64,000 nt of DNA from Sulfurovaceae bacterium (GCA_028714675.1 JAQTLV010000002.1:62001-126000); one strand, 5' to 3'; positions 9,960 through 21,584 are shown, counted from the stretch's first letter. Notes: generated from the sequence alone by a model not told the origin. Made by a program: numbers and translations.

Positions 9960-10862
9960 ATGCTGAAGGATTTTGTTAAGTTAGAAACATTTTTAACAAC
10001 CGTAAGAGAGAGGAGTTTTTCTAAAGCATCAGCAAAACTTGGTATATCACAACCAGCAGTTACTCAGCAGATAAAATTTTTAGAAAGTTATCTAAATACT
10101 CCAATAATCGAAAGAAAGAAAAATGGGATTAAGCTTACTGCAGAGGGTGAAGAATTATACAAGATACTGATAAGGTTAGAAAAAGCAATTCATACTGCCG
10201 AGATTGATTTGATAAAAATTATAAATAAAGAGATGACATTTAGATTAGGAGCGTCTTTTACTATTGGTACTTATGTGATTCCAGGTGAATGTTTAGGTAA
10301 CTTAAAGAAGGTAGTTAATAACGATGTAACACTAAATATTGCTCTTAGCCAAGACATAATAAATCAAATAAAAGATAAAAAAATTGACATTGGTCTTATA
10401 GAGTCTCCAATAATGGATAATGATCTTATATATAGGGAGTGGCTAGAAGATGAACTTATAGTTATCAGCAATGTTCCTATTCCAAAAATTATACAAACAG
10501 AAGAATTGTATGATTTTCAATGGATATGCAGGGAAGAAAGTAGCCACACAAGAAAAATGATGGTAGAAGTTTTTGATGAACTTGGTGTTAATTGCAAAGA
10601 TTTCAAGATGAGAAGTGAGGTTAATCATACAACTGCAGTACTTCAAGGAATAAAGAAAAGCAAAAAAGATTTAGCAAACCCAGTTGTGTCTATAATTTCA
10701 AAATATGCAGTAGCCGATGAAATACAAAATGGACAATTATTTGAGGCAAGAATTAGAGGCTATGAGATAAAAAGAAAATTTTATATTGTTTATTCAAAAG
10801 AGAATAAAAGAAATGCATTTATAGAAAATATAGTTGATTATATTTTAAATGGTCGTTGCTAA
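9960..10862 (+). CDS. LysR-type transcriptional regulator
   Basis: A 300-residue DNA-binding regulator. The N-terminal winged helix-turn-helix covers about residues 5-62 and has the family signature SFSKASAKLGISQPAVTQQI. A periplasmic-binding-protein-like effector domain follows from about residue 90. An AGGAG ribosome site precedes ATG 9960. The 184-bp space before it is very A+T-rich and shared with the divergent helicase operon, but LysR proteins usually control a divergent gene and I see no clear T-N11-A box there. Its 3' end overlaps the convergent hemW-like gene by 4 bp. Target and effector are unknown. Confidence 0.9.
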   Translation: MLKDFVKLETFLTTVRERSFSKASAKLGISQPAVTQQIKFLESYLNTPIIERKKNGIKLTAEGEELYKILIRLEKAIHTAEIDLIKIINKEMTFRLGASFTIGTYVIPGECLGNLKKVVNNDVTLNIALSQDIINQIKDKKIDIGLIESPIMDNDLIYREWLEDELIVISNVPIPKIIQTEELYDFQWICREESSHTRKMMVEVFDELGVNCKDFKMRSEVNHTTAVLQGIKKSKKDLANPVVSIISKYAVADEIQNGQLFEARIRGYEIKRKFYIVYSKENKRNAFIENIVDYILNGRC

Positions 10863-11908
10863 TTAGTAATATATAATGCAATCTCATCACTTATAAAAAA
10901 GTTTTTATTGAAGTAGTGTGTATCATTTTCATTTAACTTTTTATTTTTTACGAGAATATTAGCTCTATCTTTTTGAGCTGGCGTTAGTATTTTTTTGTTT
11001 ATGCCAACTTTGCTCCTAAGTCCTAAAAATATTTTTTCAAAAATTAAATCATTATTACTTATAATTTCATCTTTTATATTTAGCGGATTTTTTATAAATT
11101 CATCTATATCTTTTGTTGGATAAAATCGAGTATTGTTTAAAAATCCAACTGCACCTGCACCAATTCCTATGTAATTCTCTAAATTCCAATAACCTATATT
11201 ATGCTTGCACTGATATTTTCCAAAATTTGAAATTTCATACTGATAAAAACTATTTTTGGTTATTTTTTGTGCTACAAAAAATGCCAATTCATCGTTTTCT
11301 TGTTTATCTTTTTCTTTAAAATTTGTTCCGTCTTCTATCGTTAATTCATAGGCAGATATATGGTCTATGGGCAAAGATAAAGCTATATCTATATCATTTT
11401 CAATTAGTTCTTTTGTATCATTTTTTGCATTGTAAATTAAATCACAAGAGATATGCTCAATGCCAACTTTTTGGGCATTATTTATTGCCCCTATAGCTTG
11501 ATTTTTATCATGTGAACGACCAAGTTGTTTTAATTTTTCATCATTAAAACTTTGAACTCCAAAACTCACTCTGTTGATTCCAAGATTTGCCATACCAAAA
11601 AGCCACTCTTTTGTTGCAGAATTTGGATTTGCCTCTATTGTGATTTCACAATCTGCTGTTAAAAAGTTTTTTAATTTATCAAAAAATTCTTCATATAATT
11701 TTGGCTTAATAGTTGATGGTGTTCCTCCGCCTATAAATACAGATGTAATTTGATTTTGTTTTACATCAAATCTTTTTAGTTCAAAATCAAGTTGATTCAA
11801 GATAGCTTTCATATAATCAACTCTTGTATCAAATTTATCAACATAAGAGTTAAAGCTACAGTAGTGGCATTTGGAGTCACAGTATGGGATATGGAGATAA
11901 ATAAGCAT
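10859..11908 (-). CDS. hemW: HemW-like radical SAM protein (coproporphyrinogen oxidase-like)
   Basis: A radical SAM protein of 349 residues. The iron-sulfur motif CxxxCxxC is at Cys10, Cys14 and Cys17 (PYCDSKCHYCSF). The extra aromatic and cysteine pattern after it matches HemW/HemN-like proteins, whose best-supported role is haem trafficking rather than coproporphyrinogen oxidation. True HemN is about 450 residues, so this length favours HemW. Further family marks are FIGGGTPS, EANP and SFGVQSF. It is divergent from rppH across a 240-bp spacer and overlaps lysR by 4 bp at the 3' end. Confidence 0.92.
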   Translation of the reverse strand: MLIYLHIPYCDSKCHYCSFNSYVDKFDTRVDYMKAILNQLDFELKRFDVKQNQITSVFIGGGTPSTIKPKLYEEFFDKLKNFLTADCEITIEANPNSATKEWLFGMANLGINRVSFGVQSFNDEKLKQLGRSHDKNQAIGAINNAQKVGIEHISCDLIYNAKNDTKELIENDIDIALSLPIDHISAYELTIEDGTNFKEKDKQENDELAFFVAQKITKNSFYQYEISNFGKYQCKHNIGYWNLENYIGIGAGAVGFLNNTRFYPTKDIDEFIKNPLNIKDEIISNNDLIFEKIFLGLRSKVGINKKILTPAQKDRANILVKNKKLNENDTHYFNKNFFISDEIALYITN

Positions 11909-11983
11909 TTTGAAAATTCTTTTTGCACATTATTGCGTTAATTTTTTTTGAATTAGCTTAAGCTTGTCTCGCAAAAATCGCCT

Positions 11984-11989
11984 TATAAT
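11984..11989 (+). promoter_or_regulatory. Candidate -10 element ahead of the rppH-lysC-hobA operon
   Basis: A TATAAT hexamer stands 160 bp before the rppH start in the hemW/rppH divergent spacer. There is no good -35 at 17 bp, which is usual for housekeeping promoters of Campylobacterota. Confidence 0.4.
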
Positions 11990-12148
11990 TTATTAAAAAC
12001 CTAAGCGTCTATATATACCAAGTGGTTTTAAGTATACCCTTAATATGACACTAAGTCCAAATGAGATAGAATTATATATAGAAATATTTACAGTCAAATA
12101 TATCAAAATTTGTTTGATAGTTCCAATATTATTATAAATGAAGAAATT

Positions 12149-12634
12149 ATGAATCACAAAAAAAATAAGAAAAAACGGTACAGACAAAATGTTGCAGCTG
12201 TTATACTTTCGCCAAAATATCCCGATGAGTGCAAATTTTTTGTTGGACTTTGCAAGGATATAAAAAATAGGTGGCAATTTCCACAAGGCGGAATTGATGG
12301 ATTTGAAACACCACAAGAAGCACTTCTGCGAGAACTTGAAGAAGAGATAGGATGCAATAATGTTGAAATTTTAGGAGAGTTTCCAGAATGGATAACATAT
12401 GATTTTCCCAAAATTAAAACAACAAAAAGATATCCATTTGATGGGCAAACCCAAAAATATTTTTTGGTAAGGCTGAAAAATCATTTGGATATAAATCTAA
12501 ATGCTTTTGAGATACCAGAGTTTGAGGATTTTGATTTTTTATCTTATGATGAGGTTTTTAGAAAAGTGACATATTTTAAGAGAAAAGCTTATCGAAGAGT
12601 GATAGATTATTTTATACAGGAAGGATTTATTTAG
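12149..12634 (+). CDS. rppH: RNA pyrophosphohydrolase (Nudix)
   Basis: Removes pyrophosphate from the 5' end of mRNA, which triggers decay, and can hydrolyse dinucleoside polyphosphates. The Nudix box GGIDGFETPQEALLRELEEE, followed by IG, is complete. I place the start at ATG 12149 (161 residues, MNHKKNKKKRYRQNVAA), because RppH proteins begin a few residues before the RQNVAA strand; an upstream in-frame ATG at 12110 would add 13 unlikely residues. The stop is one base before lysC, so the two are translationally coupled. I know the same pair from C. jejuni. Confidence 0.93.
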   Translation: MNHKKNKKKRYRQNVAAVILSPKYPDECKFFVGLCKDIKNRWQFPQGGIDGFETPQEALLRELEEEIGCNNVEILGEFPEWITYDFPKIKTTKRYPFDGQTQKYFLVRLKNHLDINLNAFEIPEFEDFDFLSYDEVFRKVTYFKRKAYRRVIDYFIQEGFI

Positions 12635-12635
12635 T

Positions 12636-13841
12636 ATGTTATTAGTTCATAAATATGGTGGCACCAGTGTTGGCGATTTAGAAAGAATCGAAAATGTCGC
12701 ATCAAGAATTATGAAAGCTTCAGATGCTGGGAATAATATAGTTGTAGTTGTTTCAGCTATGAGTGGAGAGACAAATAAGCTTATAGATTATGCAACACAT
12801 TTTACAACCACCCCAGCAAAACAAGAGATGGATATGCTTCTTAGTTCAGGTGAGAGAGTAACAGCCGCTTTGCTTGCAATTGCTCTACAGGCAAAAGGCT
12901 ACAAGGCAGTAGCGATGACTGGTCGTCAAGCTGGTATTGTAACGGATTCTGTGCATACATATGCTAGAATAAAATCAATAGACCCAAAAGCGATGCTAGA
13001 TGCTATAAATGATGGCAAAATAGTTATCGTTGCTGGTTTTCAAGGGATTAATGAAGATGGTAATGTAACAACGCTTGGACGTGGCGGAAGCGATTTGTCA
13101 GCTGTTGCAATTGCTGGTGCGATTAATGCCGATGCTTGTGAAATTTACAGCGATGTAGATGGTATTTATACAACAGATCCTAGAATAGAGCCAAAAGCAA
13201 AAAAACTTAATACTATCAGTTATGATGAAATGCTTGAAATGGCATCATTGGGAGCCAAGGTTTTGCAAAACCGTTCAGTAGAATTGGCTAAAAAATTGGA
13301 TGTAAAATTGTATGCAAAAAGCAGTTTTAGTGATAATGAAGGAACACTTATAACAAAGGAGAGCGCAAATATGGAAGAAGTTTTGGTTAGTGGAGTAGTT
13401 TTAGATAAAAATCAAGCTAGGGTAACTCTTAGAAATGTGTCAGATAGACCTGGAATTGCTGCTGAGATTTTTACAAAACTTGCCGAAATGGGAATAAATG
13501 TAGATATGATTACTCAAAATGTTGGTATTGATGGTTCAACAAATCTAGGATTTACAATACCTCAAAGTGAGTTAGACAATGCAAAAAGCGTAATAGAGTC
13601 TTTTGATCACGATATAGGCAGTATGGATTTTGATAAAAACTTATGTAAAGTTTCAGTTGTTGGTGTTGGTATGAAGTCACATGCTGGGGTTGCCGCAAAA
13701 GCATTTAGAACATTAGCTGCAAGTAATATAAATATACAAATGATTTCAACTAGTGAGATTAAAATTTCTGTAATTATAGATGAAAAATATGGCGAACTAG
13801 CTATTAGAATTTTACATGATGCATACGAGCTAGATAAATAA
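12636..13841 (+). CDS. lysC: Aspartate kinase
   Basis: Phosphorylates aspartate, the first step towards lysine, diaminopimelate, threonine and methionine. The N-terminal KYGGTSVG substrate loop is at residues 6-13. The kinase core contains SSGERVTAALLA and TLGRGGSDLSA. Two ACT domains fill about residues 265-401 and normally bind lysine or threonine for feedback control. Length of 401 residues is typical of the monofunctional enzyme. ATG 12636 lies one base after the rppH stop, and hobA starts one base after the lysC stop. Confidence 0.97.
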   Translation: MLLVHKYGGTSVGDLERIENVASRIMKASDAGNNIVVVVSAMSGETNKLIDYATHFTTTPAKQEMDMLLSSGERVTAALLAIALQAKGYKAVAMTGRQAGIVTDSVHTYARIKSIDPKAMLDAINDGKIVIVAGFQGINEDGNVTTLGRGGSDLSAVAIAGAINADACEIYSDVDGIYTTDPRIEPKAKKLNTISYDEMLEMASLGAKVLQNRSVELAKKLDVKLYAKSSFSDNEGTLITKESANMEEVLVSGVVLDKNQARVTLRNVSDRPGIAAEIFTKLAEMGINVDMITQNVGIDGSTNLGFTIPQSELDNAKSVIESFDHDIGSMDFDKNLCKVSVVGVGMKSHAGVAAKAFRTLAASNINIQMISTSEIKISVIIDEKYGELAIRILHDAYELDK

Positions 13842-13842
13842 A

Positions 13843-14394
13843 ATGACACAAAATTTATTATCTTGGACACTTGAAGCCATCAGGGGTGAAAATTCAGATT
13901 TTTCATGGATGGAAGAGTATCGTTTTGAGTGGACTCCTTTAGTTAATAATTTTTTAGAATGTATTTTAAATGGTCAGAGCGTTTTTATATTGACTGACAC
14001 TCCAAGACAATGGTTTGGAGACTATATACAAAGTAAAATCAATGATGTTTCTAAAAATAGACCATTTTTGCCATTTTATCAACTAAAAAAACTATTTTCA
14101 TCACTAGATGAGATGCAAAATAATCAAGACTTGCAACTGTTAGAAGATATGCTTGATATTTCATTTCCAAATGGTTATGTTATATGGTACATTGGTAGAG
14201 ATGATTCACCATATACAAAATTAGTATTTAAAAAAGATAATAGTTTTTTGTGGATAGTTGATTCACAGATACAAAATGCATTTCACTTAAATGGTAGTGA
14301 TACTCTTTTTGACATAAAACTACTGCAACTTTTCAAACTTTTTGACATAAGTCTTTCTGAAGCACTTTATGGAAATATAGAGATAGAATCATGA
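13843..14394 (+). CDS. hobA: DnaA-binding replication initiator HobA
   Basis: HobA binds domain I of DnaA and helps assemble the initiator complex at oriC; it is the epsilonproteobacterial counterpart of DiaA and is not known outside that group. The 183-residue protein starts MTQNLLSWTLEAIRGE and keeps the aromatic-rich segments of the family (SWMEEYRFEWTPLV, GYVIWYIGRDDSPYT). It is a strong taxonomic marker. It starts one base after lysC and overlaps holB by 4 bp, so initiator regulator and clamp-loader subunit are made from one message. Confidence 0.93.
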   Translation: MTQNLLSWTLEAIRGENSDFSWMEEYRFEWTPLVNNFLECILNGQSVFILTDTPRQWFGDYIQSKINDVSKNRPFLPFYQLKKLFSSLDEMQNNQDLQLLEDMLDISFPNGYVIWYIGRDDSPYTKLVFKKDNSFLWIVDSQIQNAFHLNGSDTLFDIKLLQLFKLFDISLSEALYGNIEIES

Positions 14395-15011
14395 TGTTAG
14401 TTAGCCAAGTTATTATATGTGATGATTTTGAACATACAATAGCTCAGCTTGAAAGTTTAAAAACAAACCAAAGATTTATACCCATTATCAAAGAAGATAC
14501 TTTTTTGGTTGAAGATGTAAAATATGTTATTGAAAAAGCTTCCATCGCTAGCAGCAATGAAGTGATTATCATCATAGGGGCAAAAAAGTTTAGTGATATT
14601 GTTCAAAATAAACTTTTAAAGATATTAGAAGAGCCACCCAAAAATATTATATTTATAATCTTAGCCAATCAAAAAGCAATGATACTTGACACAATCAAAT
14701 CAAGACTTCCTATGCATGTTATAAGCAACAGAAACAATACTTATGAGTTGGATTTGAATGTTGAAAATATGACACTGCAAAATGTATATGATTTTATAAA
14801 ATCAAATCAAAGAACATCTTTTACTCAAATGCAGCAAATTGTCCAAGAAATAGTAGGCAGAGCATTAAAAAGCAATAGATATAAATTTGACTACAAAGCA
14901 TTGGATCTTTTTTCAAAATCGATAAAAGCATTAAATATGGGTTCAAACTCCCAATTTATTTTATCAACTGTTTTGCTAAAACTATTGGCAAATAAAAAAC
15001 AAGCAAAGTAA
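14391..15011 (+). CDS. holB: DNA polymerase III delta' subunit
   Basis: A subunit of the clamp loader that places the beta clamp on primed DNA. At 206 residues it is a shortened form, as in Campylobacter, and covers mainly the AAA-like core without zinc-finger Cys residues. It keeps the sensor block NKLLKILEEPPKNIIFIILA typical of delta'/DnaX. The Walker A motif is absent, as expected for delta'. The start overlaps the hobA stop by 4 bp (ATGATG context). folP follows after 15 bp. Confidence 0.88.
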   Translation: MMLVSQVIICDDFEHTIAQLESLKTNQRFIPIIKEDTFLVEDVKYVIEKASIASSNEVIIIIGAKKFSDIVQNKLLKILEEPPKNIIFIILANQKAMILDTIKSRLPMHVISNRNNTYELDLNVENMTLQNVYDFIKSNQRTSFTQMQQIVQEIVGRALKSNRYKFDYKALDLFSKSIKALNMGSNSQFILSTVLLKLLANKKQAK

Positions 15012-15026
15012 AAGAGGAGTAAATAT

Positions 15027-16163
15027 ATGAATCTTTACAAAATAAACATAGAAAACAAAAAAGATTTTTTAAAAACATTAGGTGTAGAGAGTGCTGGAGT
15101 AGAGATTATCTCAAAAAAAATGGATCTTTTATATATTTTTATAAAAGATTTAAAAACACCAGCTGTCAATATTTTAAAACAAGATGCACTCAGTATTGGT
15201 GCTGAATTGGCAGTACCAGGCGGAGTTATACTTTGCGAAAAAAGTCATTATGACTGTTTGTTAATCGCTTCAAAAAAACATTTAGAGATTTTATCAAACA
15301 AAGAACTAGCACAGCCATTTGGGCTTAAAGATGTCGCAAAAAAACTAAAAGAATTTTTAGTCAATGAAAAATTTCCAATTAGAGTTATGGGCATTATTAA
15401 TGCTAATAATGATAGCTTTTATGAGAAAAGTAGATTTGAGTCAAAAAATGCAATTATGGCAATCGAGCAGATGATAGATAATGGTGCTAATATAATTGAT
15501 ATAGGCGCAGTATCTTCTCGCCCAAATTCACTTCTAGTTACCCCACAAGATGAGCTAGAAAGAATAAAAGATATATGCGATACGATTAAGCATAGCAAAC
15601 TTTATGAAAAAGCAGTTTTTAGCATAGACAGCTATACGCCAAGCATTGTTGAATATGCACTAAATTGCGGATTTGGTATAGTCAACGATATTACTGGAGC
15701 AAGTGATGATGAAGTTATCAAGCTAACCAAAAAATACAATGCGAAAATATGCATAATGCATATGCAAGGAACGCCACAAACTATGCAAGAAAATCCGCAT
15801 TATGATGATGTTGTAGTCGAAGTTAGTGACTTTTTTGAAGATAGGATAAGTAGATGTGAAAATATTGGTATTGCCAAAAAAGATATTATTCTAGATGTTG
15901 GCATAGGTTTTGGAAAAAATTTAGAACACAATATCACATTGATTAGAAATTTATCTCATTTTAAAAAGTTTGGATGTGAGTTGCTTGTAGGTGCGAGTAG
16001 AAAATCAATGATAGATAAAATTATAAAAACACCGATAGAAGATAGACTAGAGGGAACTTTGACAATTCATTTAAAAGCCTTAGATAATGGAGCAAATATA
16101 ATTAGATGTCATGATGTAAAAGAGCATATTAGAGCTTTAAAAGTTTACGAGGCTATACAATAA
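15027..16163 (+). CDS. folP: Dihydropteroate synthase with N-terminal extension
   Basis: Joins 4-aminobenzoate to hydroxymethyl-dihydropterin pyrophosphate in folate synthesis. The TIM-barrel core starts near residue 115 with MGIINANNDSFYEKSRF, a variant of the usual GIINVTPDSF. It continues with GANIIDIGAVSSRPNS, the VNDITGA strand, the MHMQGTPQTMQ loop and the final VGASRKSM. About 110 residues precede the core; this extension is usual in Epsilonproteobacteria and its function is unknown to me. Length is 378 residues. A GAGGAG ribosome site precedes ATG 15027. Confidence 0.94.
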   Translation: MNLYKINIENKKDFLKTLGVESAGVEIISKKMDLLYIFIKDLKTPAVNILKQDALSIGAELAVPGGVILCEKSHYDCLLIASKKHLEILSNKELAQPFGLKDVAKKLKEFLVNEKFPIRVMGIINANNDSFYEKSRFESKNAIMAIEQMIDNGANIIDIGAVSSRPNSLLVTPQDELERIKDICDTIKHSKLYEKAVFSIDSYTPSIVEYALNCGFGIVNDITGASDDEVIKLTKKYNAKICIMHMQGTPQTMQENPHYDDVVVEVSDFFEDRISRCENIGIAKKDIILDVGIGFGKNLEHNITLIRNLSHFKKFGCELLVGASRKSMIDKIIKTPIEDRLEGTLTIHLKALDNGANIIRCHDVKEHIRALKVYEAIQ

Positions 16164-16211
16164 ATTTATAGGCTTTTGATATAATTGTAATTATACAAGG
16201 GGCATACTAAA

Positions 16212-16853
16212 TTGAAATTAATAAATTTTTTATTTAAAGTTATCATATTTATTTTTCTTTTGCCATTTTTTATTTATATCGTAATGAATATTGTGAGTTA
16301 TGATAAGATATATAACGATATTGATAAAGTTCCAACAAAACAAACAGCTCTGCTTTTAGGTACGACTAAATACACAGTAAAACATGAAGTAAATCCATTT
16401 TACAAATATCGTATTAAAGCAGTTATAGAGTTGTATGAAAAAGGAAAAGTAAAAAATATCTTGATTTCTGGTGATGGTAGTTCGGATAGATATTATCACG
16501 AAACAGCAACAATGAAAAAAGATTTGATAGAAAATGGCATAAAACCAAATGATATAAAAACAGATAAAAAAGGTATTCGCACATTTGATTCTATCGAAAG
16601 AGCGAAAGATATATATGGCATAGATGACTATATAATCGTATCCCAAAAGTTTCATTTACAACGAGCCATCTTTTTGGCTACAGCCAGAGGAGATAAAGCT
16701 ATAGGCTTTGTAGCACCAGAAGATGACGGTAGTCAAGCAAGTAAAAATATGATAGTAAGAGAATTTTTTGCAAGACCAATAGCACTATTGGATCTTTTTG
16801 GATTATCCAAACTATATGAGCCATGGAAAAAAAATTTTAAAGATAAATTTTGA
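16212..16853 (+). CDS. DUF218 (SanA/YdcF-like) membrane-anchored protein
   Basis: A 213-residue protein with one N-terminal membrane helix (residues 5-28) and a DUF218 domain. Visible DUF218 marks are ALLLGTTKY, KNILISGDGSSD, the R-TFDSIERAKDI helix and IVSQKFHLQRAIFLA. Relatives SanA, YdcF and ElyC affect envelope integrity; the chemistry is unresolved. The start is TTG at 16212, read as Met-Lys-Leu-Ile, with an AGGGG-like ribosome site. It lies between folP and ligA in the same direction and is compositionally like folP, unlike ligA. Confidence 0.85.
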   Translation: MKLINFLFKVIIFIFLLPFFIYIVMNIVSYDKIYNDIDKVPTKQTALLLGTTKYTVKHEVNPFYKYRIKAVIELYEKGKVKNILISGDGSSDRYYHETATMKKDLIENGIKPNDIKTDKKGIRTFDSIERAKDIYGIDDYIIVSQKFHLQRAIFLATARGDKAIGFVAPEDDGSQASKNMIVREFFARPIALLDLFGLSKLYEPWKKNFKDKF

Positions 16854-20038
<3,185 letters not shown>

Positions 20039-20046
20039 AATACAAT

Positions 20047-20074
20047 GAAGATGAGATGCGAGGGATGGTGTGAG
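20047..20074 (+). repeat. ligA 3'-end repeat, copy 2
   Basis: 28 bp that match the ligA 3' end with one mismatch (AGGG for AGCG), nine bases after the TPR-gene stop. In the ligA frame it encodes EDEMRGMV and stop. The GTG that would follow opens only a four-codon frame here, so no gene starts at this copy. Confidence 0.85.
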
Positions 20075-20092
20075 GTTTGTTTGAGCTAACTA

Positions 20093-20101
20093 TGTTATAA
20101 T
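20093..20101 (+). promoter_or_regulatory. Extended -10 promoter for the RDD gene
   Basis: TGTTATAAT gives an extended -10 (TGn-TATAAT) 29 bp before ATG 20131, just upstream of the G9 tract, so the tract would lie in or next to the mRNA leader. Confidence 0.5.
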
Positions 20102-20117
20102 TAATTTATCACTTAGA

Positions 20118-20126
20118 GGGGGGGGG
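20118..20126 (+). repeat. G9 homopolymer tract in the leader of the RDD gene
   Basis: Nine consecutive G in an A+T-rich genome, four bases before ATG 20131. The last bases merge with the ribosome site GGGAG. Poly-G tracts of this length are the classical slip sites for phase variation in Campylobacterota. Here length change would move the Shine-Dalgarno context, not the reading frame. Confidence 0.85.
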
Positions 20127-20130
20127 AGTA

Positions 20131-20706
20131 ATGACTGATCAAATAGAAAATTATACGCTCAATAAAAAGGCTTGGTTGCGTTATTTTGCACGTATATCTG
20201 ATATGTTTTTTATGCTTATACTGTTAATAAGTGTTATGGGATTTGCATTTATGATTTTAGCATTAATTGCACTAAAACTATTTCCAAGTTACCTATTTCC
20301 ATGGGATATGCTTTCATCATTGCTAGTATTTGTTCAGACGCTATTAATAATTATTGTGTATCTATTTATTGAAGCAAAAATAATATCAAAATATGGCACA
20401 ACCCCATTTAAAAAATTATTAGGCATATCGATTGTCGATATAAATGGAGAAAAATTAGACTATAAAACTAGTTTGATAAGAAATCTAACATTATGGCTTA
20501 AGGGATTAGGCCTTACAATTCCTTTCATTTCTCTTATAGCATTAATTATGTCTTACAATGGATATGTAGAACAAGGCACCACCCCATGGGATAAAGACAA
20601 TGGTGTGGTAGTACAATATGAACCAATTAGTACTATAAGATTTGCTATTGGAATTATCTTTGGCATATCTGCTCTTATATTTAATGCTTATTTTTCATTT
20701 CAATAA
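20131..20706 (+). CDS. RDD family membrane protein
   Basis: A 191-residue inner-membrane protein with about four hydrophobic segments (residues 24-48, 62-84, 122-142 and 170-188). It has the RDD family pattern, an Arg in the first helix (WLRYFARISD) and Asp residues in it and the second motif (PFKKLLGISIVDINGEKLDYKTSLIRN). RDD proteins are poorly characterised; some act in ion or osmotic stress. Expression may be affected by the G9 tract just before the start. It stands alone between two copies of the ligA 3'-end repeat. Confidence 0.85.
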   Translation: MTDQIENYTLNKKAWLRYFARISDMFFMLILLISVMGFAFMILALIALKLFPSYLFPWDMLSSLLVFVQTLLIIIVYLFIEAKIISKYGTTPFKKLLGISIVDINGEKLDYKTSLIRNLTLWLKGLGLTIPFISLIALIMSYNGYVEQGTTPWDKDNGVVVQYEPISTIRFAIGIIFGISALIFNAYFSFQ

Positions 20707-20770
20707 AACTTATTCGTTTGCACTAGCCTATAAGCATTAAAAATAAAGAAATGATAGGTATGATAAACAA

Positions 20771-20881
20771 ATGAAACCACAATTTGAGATAAAAGATAGA
20801 AGCATCATCAATGATATATTGGTAAATGCTCAGTATGGCACTTTGGTTTTATGTGAAGATGAAATGCGAGGGATGGTGTGA
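20771..20881 (+). pseudogene. Truncated NimA-like gene fused to the ligA 3' end
   Basis: The first 92 bp are about 90 percent identical to the 5' end of the intact flavin-binding gene at 22541 and give MKPQFEIKDRSII in the same frame. At GAAGATGA the sequence switches to the ligA 3' end and ends EDEMRGMV and stop, a 36-codon chimera. The intact gene and ligA share the 11-mer AGCGAAGATGA exactly at this switch point (22622-22632 and 18783-18793), so the joint fits recombination at short homology. No strong ribosome site is seen and a functional product is unlikely. Confidence 0.8.
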
Positions 20882-20882
20882 G
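20855..20882 (+). repeat. ligA 3'-end repeat, copy 3
   Basis: 28 bp with two mismatches to ligA and one to copy 2 (GAAATG for GAGATG). As at ligA, the terminal GTGTGAG supplies a GTG start (20878) for the next gene. The change AGCG to AGGG places an AGGG ribosome-site core eight bases before that GTG. Confidence 0.85.
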
Positions 20883-21513
20883 AGCCAATAAAGAACATAT
20901 ATTTTGTGAATCTATTCATCCATATAATGATGAGAAGTTTAATTTTGAGAAAGCAAAAACATTTATCATAGGTAGCATTCCGCCACATAGATTCTCTGAA
21001 CCAAAAAATCTTTTATGTGGCGATATTGATTGGTATTACGGAAGCAAAGATAACTCATTTTGGGATATTTTAAAAGAGAGTTGTTGTGATAGTAAATTTG
21101 CTCTATGTACAAAAGAAAATCGGCAAAAATTTTGCGAAGATAATGAAATTGGCATTTTTGATATGATACAAAAATGTACACGCAAAGATGGGTGTGGTTC
21201 ATCAGATTCTGATTTGTATAATATTGAACTTATTGATGCCTGTGAGATAATTTTTAGAAATAAAAATACCGGATTGAAACTTTTTTTTACAAGTATTTTT
21301 GTTGCAGATTTATTTTGTAAACAAACTGGAGTTAAGATTGATCTCAAAAATCGTCAAATTCAAGAAATATCTATTTGCAAGAAAAATTGTGAAGTGATAA
21401 TCCTTTATTCACCTTCGCCTTCATGGTCTCGTGGACTTAAAGTGTTAAGTGAAAAAACTTCTCAAGAAAAAAAGCAAATAAGAATTAATCAATATAAGCA
21501 CATTTGCTCTTGA
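20878..21513 (+). CDS. Uracil-DNA glycosylase superfamily (Mug-like) protein
   Basis: A 211-residue protein with the arrangement of small UDG/Mug-type glycosylases: FIIGSIPPHRF as the first strand and loop, WYYGSKDNSFWDIL as the YGxxxNxFW motif, IGIFDMIQKC as a second conserved strand, and LYSPSPSWSRG as the C-terminal active-site loop (usually PSTSPAN-like). Members excise uracil or other damaged bases; substrate cannot be told and the DNA-repair role is inferred. The start GTG 20878 sits in copy 3 of the ligA 3'-end repeat, giving the same GTGA overlap as ligA with its neighbour. Confidence 0.72.
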   Translation: MRANKEHIFCESIHPYNDEKFNFEKAKTFIIGSIPPHRFSEPKNLLCGDIDWYYGSKDNSFWDILKESCCDSKFALCTKENRQKFCEDNEIGIFDMIQKCTRKDGCGSSDSDLYNIELIDACEIIFRNKNTGLKLFFTSIFVADLFCKQTGVKIDLKNRQIQEISICKKNCEVIILYSPSPSWSRGLKVLSEKTSQEKKQIRINQYKHICS

Positions 21514-21538
21514 CAAATAGTATCAAATATGATACTAT
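21510..21538 (+). promoter_or_regulatory. Sigma-70 promoter of the XRE/Fic pair
   Basis: TTGACA at 21510-21515 and TACTAT at 21533-21538 are separated by 17 bp. The first palindromic operator lies between and over these elements, so a bound repressor would exclude RNA polymerase. Confidence 0.65.
21518..21537. promoter_or_regulatory. Operator 1: perfect 8-bp inverted repeat
   Basis: TAGTATCA and TGATACTA are exact reverse complements around a 4-bp AATA spacer. The site covers the -35/-10 gap of the XRE promoter. An identical site lies 32 bp downstream, about three helical turns, on the same face of DNA. Confidence 0.85.
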
Positions 21539-21549
21539 GCTAAAAATAT

Positions 21550-21569
21550 TAGTATCAAATATGATACTA
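21550..21569. promoter_or_regulatory. Operator 2: identical inverted repeat
   Basis: The same 20-bp palindrome as operator 1, ending 15 bp before the XRE start codon at 21585. Two identical sites at whole-turn spacing fit cooperative binding by the XRE dimer encoded next. Confidence 0.85.
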
Positions 21570-21584
21570 TAGAAAGGTACTTAT

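Noticed and set aside
12045-12137. 30-codon frame (MTLSPNEIELYIEI...) before rppH
   Set aside because: No ribosome site and an A+T-only composition; it overlaps the unlikely upstream rppH start. Not supported as a gene.
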